Source of the DNA: CAVPDA01 sp963702495
Lineage (GTDB): Bacteria > Pseudomonadota > Gammaproteobacteria > Burkholderiales > Rhodocyclaceae
NCBI GenBank assembly: GCA_963702495.1
Contig: CAVPDA010000018.1
Coordinates: forward strand, 310,001 to 374,000
Direction: 5' to 3'
Length of the DNA stretch: 64,000 nt
The notes beneath the pieces are model-generated. The model saw only the letters and a program-made list of their open reading frames with translations, made no database searches and was not told where the DNA came from. This document shows, one piece after another, positions 61,918 to 64,000 of this stretch. Position numbers and translations under genes: made by a program. Each line of letters opens with the position of its first letter. Position 1 is the first letter of the stretch.

Positions 61918-62541
61918 CTAGCCTCTACGAATCAGCACCAGATGGCGCGCGCCTTCAACGTCCGGCACCGCCAGCGGAATGACCTCGACCAGCGCGAACT
62001 CCCCCGGCAACTGAGCGATTTCCTCGTAGGGATACACGCCTTTCATCGCTGCCATGCACCCGCCCGGCGCCAGGAGGTGAGCGGAAAGGCGAACGAACTC
62101 GGCGAGATCGGAAAAGGCACGGGAAACGACGATGTCGAAGCGCTGCGCCGGCTGCCACGACTCCACGCGTTCACGTACGACCGCGACGTTGGCCAGTCCC
62201 AACTCGATCCGCGCCTGCTCCAGGAATGACGCCTTTTTCTGGTTGCTCTCCACCAATACCACGCGCCACGCCGGTCGCGCAATGGCCAGCGGAATGCCGG
62301 GCAGGCCGCCGCCGCTGCCGACGTCCGCCACGGAGTCGCCGGACAGGTGCGGCAGAATGGCCAGCGAGTCGAGCAGATGCTGGCCCACCATCGCCGTCTC
62401 GTCGCGCACGGCGGTGAGATTGTAGGTGCGGTTCCACTTCGCCAGCAGGGTCACATAATCCAGCAGCCGGCGCTGAGCTTCCGGCGGCAGATCGAGGTCC
62501 AGCGCGGCGAGGCCCCGCCAAAGGCGTTCGGCGTGGCTCAT
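61918..62541 (-). CDS. rsmG: 16S rRNA (guanine-527-N7)-methyltransferase RsmG
   Basis: This 207-aa SAM-dependent methyltransferase acts on G527 of 16S rRNA. Its hallmarks are LLAKWNRTYNLTAVRDETAM, LDSLAILPHLSGDSVADVGS followed by GGGLPGIPLA (SAM motif), and FDIVVSRAFSDLAEFVRLS. The start overlaps the mnmG stop by 4 bases. It is part of the conserved mnmG-rsmG-parA-parB block near bacterial origins. The 152-base gap before parA includes a GGGCCGGC/GCCGGCCC hairpin near 61858-61883. Confidence 0.96.
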   Translation of the reverse strand: MSHAERLWRGLAALDLDLPPEAQRRLLDYVTLLAKWNRTYNLTAVRDETAMVGQHLLDSLAILPHLSGDSVADVGSGGGLPGIPLAIARPAWRVVLVESNQKKASFLEQARIELGLANVAVVRERVESWQPAQRFDIVVSRAFSDLAEFVRLSAHLLAPGGCMAAMKGVYPYEEIAQLPGEFALVEVIPLAVPDVEGARHLVLIRRG

Positions 62542-64000
62542 GCGCTCTTGCGCGGCTGGTCGCCGCCCTCCTCGTTGGCGGCGCCCTTCGCCAGGGTGTT
62601 GCGCGCGATGATGCCGCGCTTGAGATGCACCAGCAGCAGCGAGATCGCCGCCGGCGTCACGCCCTGCACGCGGGAGGCCTGGCCCAGCGTTTCCGGCCGG
62701 TGCTGATTGAGCTTCTGCTGCACCTCGATGGAGAGGCCCCGCACCTCCCGGTAGTCCAGGTCCGTGGGCAACGGCAGGGTTTCCTGGCTGCGGTTGCGCT
62801 CCACCTCGTCCTTCTGGCGCTCGATGTAGCCTTGGTACTTAGCTTGGATCTCCAACTGCTCCACCACCTGCCGGTCGGCCACCGCTTCGCCGGCGCCGGG
62901 CAGCGTCATCAGGCTGTCGTAGCCGGCTTCGGGCCGGCGCAGCAGATCGAACAGCGAGTACTCGCGTTCCAGCGGCTTGCCGAGCACCCGTTCGGCACTC
63001 GCCGCATCCACCACGCGCGGACTGAGCCAGGTCGATTTCAGGCGCTGCGCCTCGGCGGCGATGGCGTCGCGCTTGCGGCAATAGCAGCTCCAGCGCGCAT
63101 CGTCCACCACGCCCAGGCCGCGCCCGATCTCGGTCAGCCGCAGGTCGGCGTTGTCTTCGCGCAGGCTGAGGCGGTACTCGGCGCGGGAAGTGAACATGCG
63201 GTAAGGCTCGGTCACCCCGCGCGTGATCAGGTCGTCCACCAGCACGCCGAGGTAGGCCTCGTTGCGGCGCGGGCACCACGTGGCTTCGCCACGAACCAGG
63301 CGGGCGGCGTTGATGCCGGCGAGCAGTCCCTGGGCCGCCGCCTCTTCGTAGCCGGTGGTGCCGTTGATCTGGCCGGCGAAGAAGAGCCCGGAGATGGCTT
63401 TGGTCTCCAGCGACGACCTGAGGCCGCGCGGATCGTAATAGTCGTACTCGATGGCGTAGCCCGGACGCAGGATGTGGGCGTGCTCCAGGCCGCGGATGGA
63501 GCGCACCAGCGCCAGCTGAATGTCGAAGGGCAGCGACGTCGATATTCCGTTCGGGTAGATTTCGCTGGTGTGCAGGCCCTCCGGCTCGAGAAACACGTTA
63601 TGGCTGGCCTTGTCGGCGAAGCGGTGGATCTTGTCCTCGATGGAAGGGCAGTAGCGCGGGCCGACGCCTTCGATAACGCCGGTGAACATGGGCGAGCGGT
63701 CGAGCCCGCCGCGGATGATGTCGTGGGTGTGCGCGTTGGTGTGGGTGATCCAGCACGGCAACTGCCGTGGATGCTGATCCGGCCGGCCGAGCAAGGAGAA
63801 CACCGGCGCCGGGTCGTCCCCCGGCTGGACCGTCATGACGGAAAAGTCGATCGTCCGGGCATCCAGCCGCGGCGGCGTGCCGGTCTTGAGGCGGCCGACC
63901 GGCAGCTTCAATTCGCGCAGGCGGTGAGCCAGCGAGACCGAGGGCGGATCGCCGGCGCGGCCGGCCTGGTAATGGGTCAGTCCGACGTGAATCAGGCCGG
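62538..64000 (-). CDS. mnmG: tRNA uridine-5-carboxymethylaminomethyl modification enzyme MnmG (5' end outside window)
   Basis: The last ~487 codons of this ~630-aa FAD enzyme are present; the frame stays open to the window edge (GLIHVGLTHYQAGRAGDP). Hallmarks seen are KLPVGRLKTGTPPRLDARTI, EPEGLHTSEIYPNGISTSLP, GLFFAGQINGTTGYEEAAAQ and RMFTSRAEYRLSLREDNADL. The C-terminal helical domain contacts MnmE. The complex adds the cmnm5 group at U34 of certain tRNAs. It overlaps rsmG. Confidence 0.97.
   Translation of the reverse strand, partial: GLIHVGLTHYQAGRAGDPPSVSLAHRLRELKLPVGRLKTGTPPRLDARTIDFSVMTVQPGDDPAPVFSLLGRPDQHPRQLPCWITHTNAHTHDIIRGGLDRSPMFTGVIEGVGPRYCPSIEDKIHRFADKASHNVFLEPEGLHTSEIYPNGISTSLPFDIQLALVRSIRGLEHAHILRPGYAIEYDYYDPRGLRSSLETKAISGLFFAGQINGTTGYEEAAAQGLLAGINAARLVRGEATWCPRRNEAYLGVLVDDLITRGVTEPYRMFTSRAEYRLSLREDNADLRLTEIGRGLGVVDDARWSCYCRKRDAIAAEAQRLKSTWLSPRVVDAASAERVLGKPLEREYSLFDLLRRPEAGYDSLMTLPGAGEAVADRQVVEQLEIQAKYQGYIERQKDEVERNRSQETLPLPTDLDYREVRGLSIEVQQKLNQHRPETLGQASRVQGVTPAAISLLLVHLKRGIIARNTLAKGAANEEGGDQPRKSA

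Overview
This window looks like chromosomal DNA of a GC-rich betaproteobacterium, probably near the Rhodocyclales/Nitrosomonadales. The evidence is the gene order DUF971-ubiE-Tim44-like-ubiJ, the def/fmt and dprA-topB neighbourhoods, and mnmG-rsmG-parA-parB. The last set and the F1Fo ATP synthase operon usually lie close to the replication origin, but I saw no oriC, DnaA-box cluster or good parS site. No rRNA, tRNA or CRISPR array was recognised.

Layout. Positions 1-7.6 kb hold two proteins with related PilZ-like tails, phoR-phoB behind a clear Pho box, then DUF971, ubiE, a Tim44-like protein, a UbiJ-like SCP2 protein and a DUF3365 haem protein. Positions 7.6-13.7 kb are an accessory island. 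Two near-identical 1390-bp ISL3-family insertion sequences face each other, each with its own perfect 8-bp target duplication. Each sits directly behind a copy of the same ~47-bp terminator-like repeat. Between them are a higB remnant with intact higA, a zinc-ribbon pseudogene, a lipoprotein and a HEPN/AbiU2-like protein. Positions 13.7-20.8 kb hold the complete atpIBEFHAGDC operon on the minus strand. Positions 20.9-31 kb hold an ArsR regulator, an MFS-acyltransferase fusion, a DUF2339 membrane protein, a small protein behind a perfect FNR box, a candidate small RNA, and a sensory module (binding protein, hybrid kinase, response regulator) whose regulator carries an in-frame TGA.

Positions 31-43.9 kb hold a flavoprotein, a pseudouridine synthase, an SRPBCC protein, an astacin-like protease, a frameshifted acetyltransferase, a CDF metal transporter, homospermidine synthase and a five-gene operon of acyl-CoA synthetase, E1alpha, E1beta, E2 and a stand-alone acyl carrier protein. 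Positions 43.9-51.5 kb hold htpX, fmt, def, a LysM protein, dprA and topoisomerase III. Positions 52-56.5 kb hold an OxyR-linked peroxide and metal stress operon: rubrerythrin lacking its rubredoxin domain, separate rubredoxin, ZIP transporter, Dps, and a frameshifted rubredoxin reductase. ATAG-N7-CTAT elements lie upstream of it. Positions 56.5-64 kb hold cbpA-cbpM, a nucleoside transporter, parB, parA, rsmG and a truncated mnmG.

Four genes in otherwise intact chromosomal context are broken by a single-base change: an acetyltransferase and a reductase by indels, a response regulator and a zinc-ribbon protein by stops. Real decay or residual sequencing error are both possible. All family assignments come from reading motifs and translations by eye; no database search was run.
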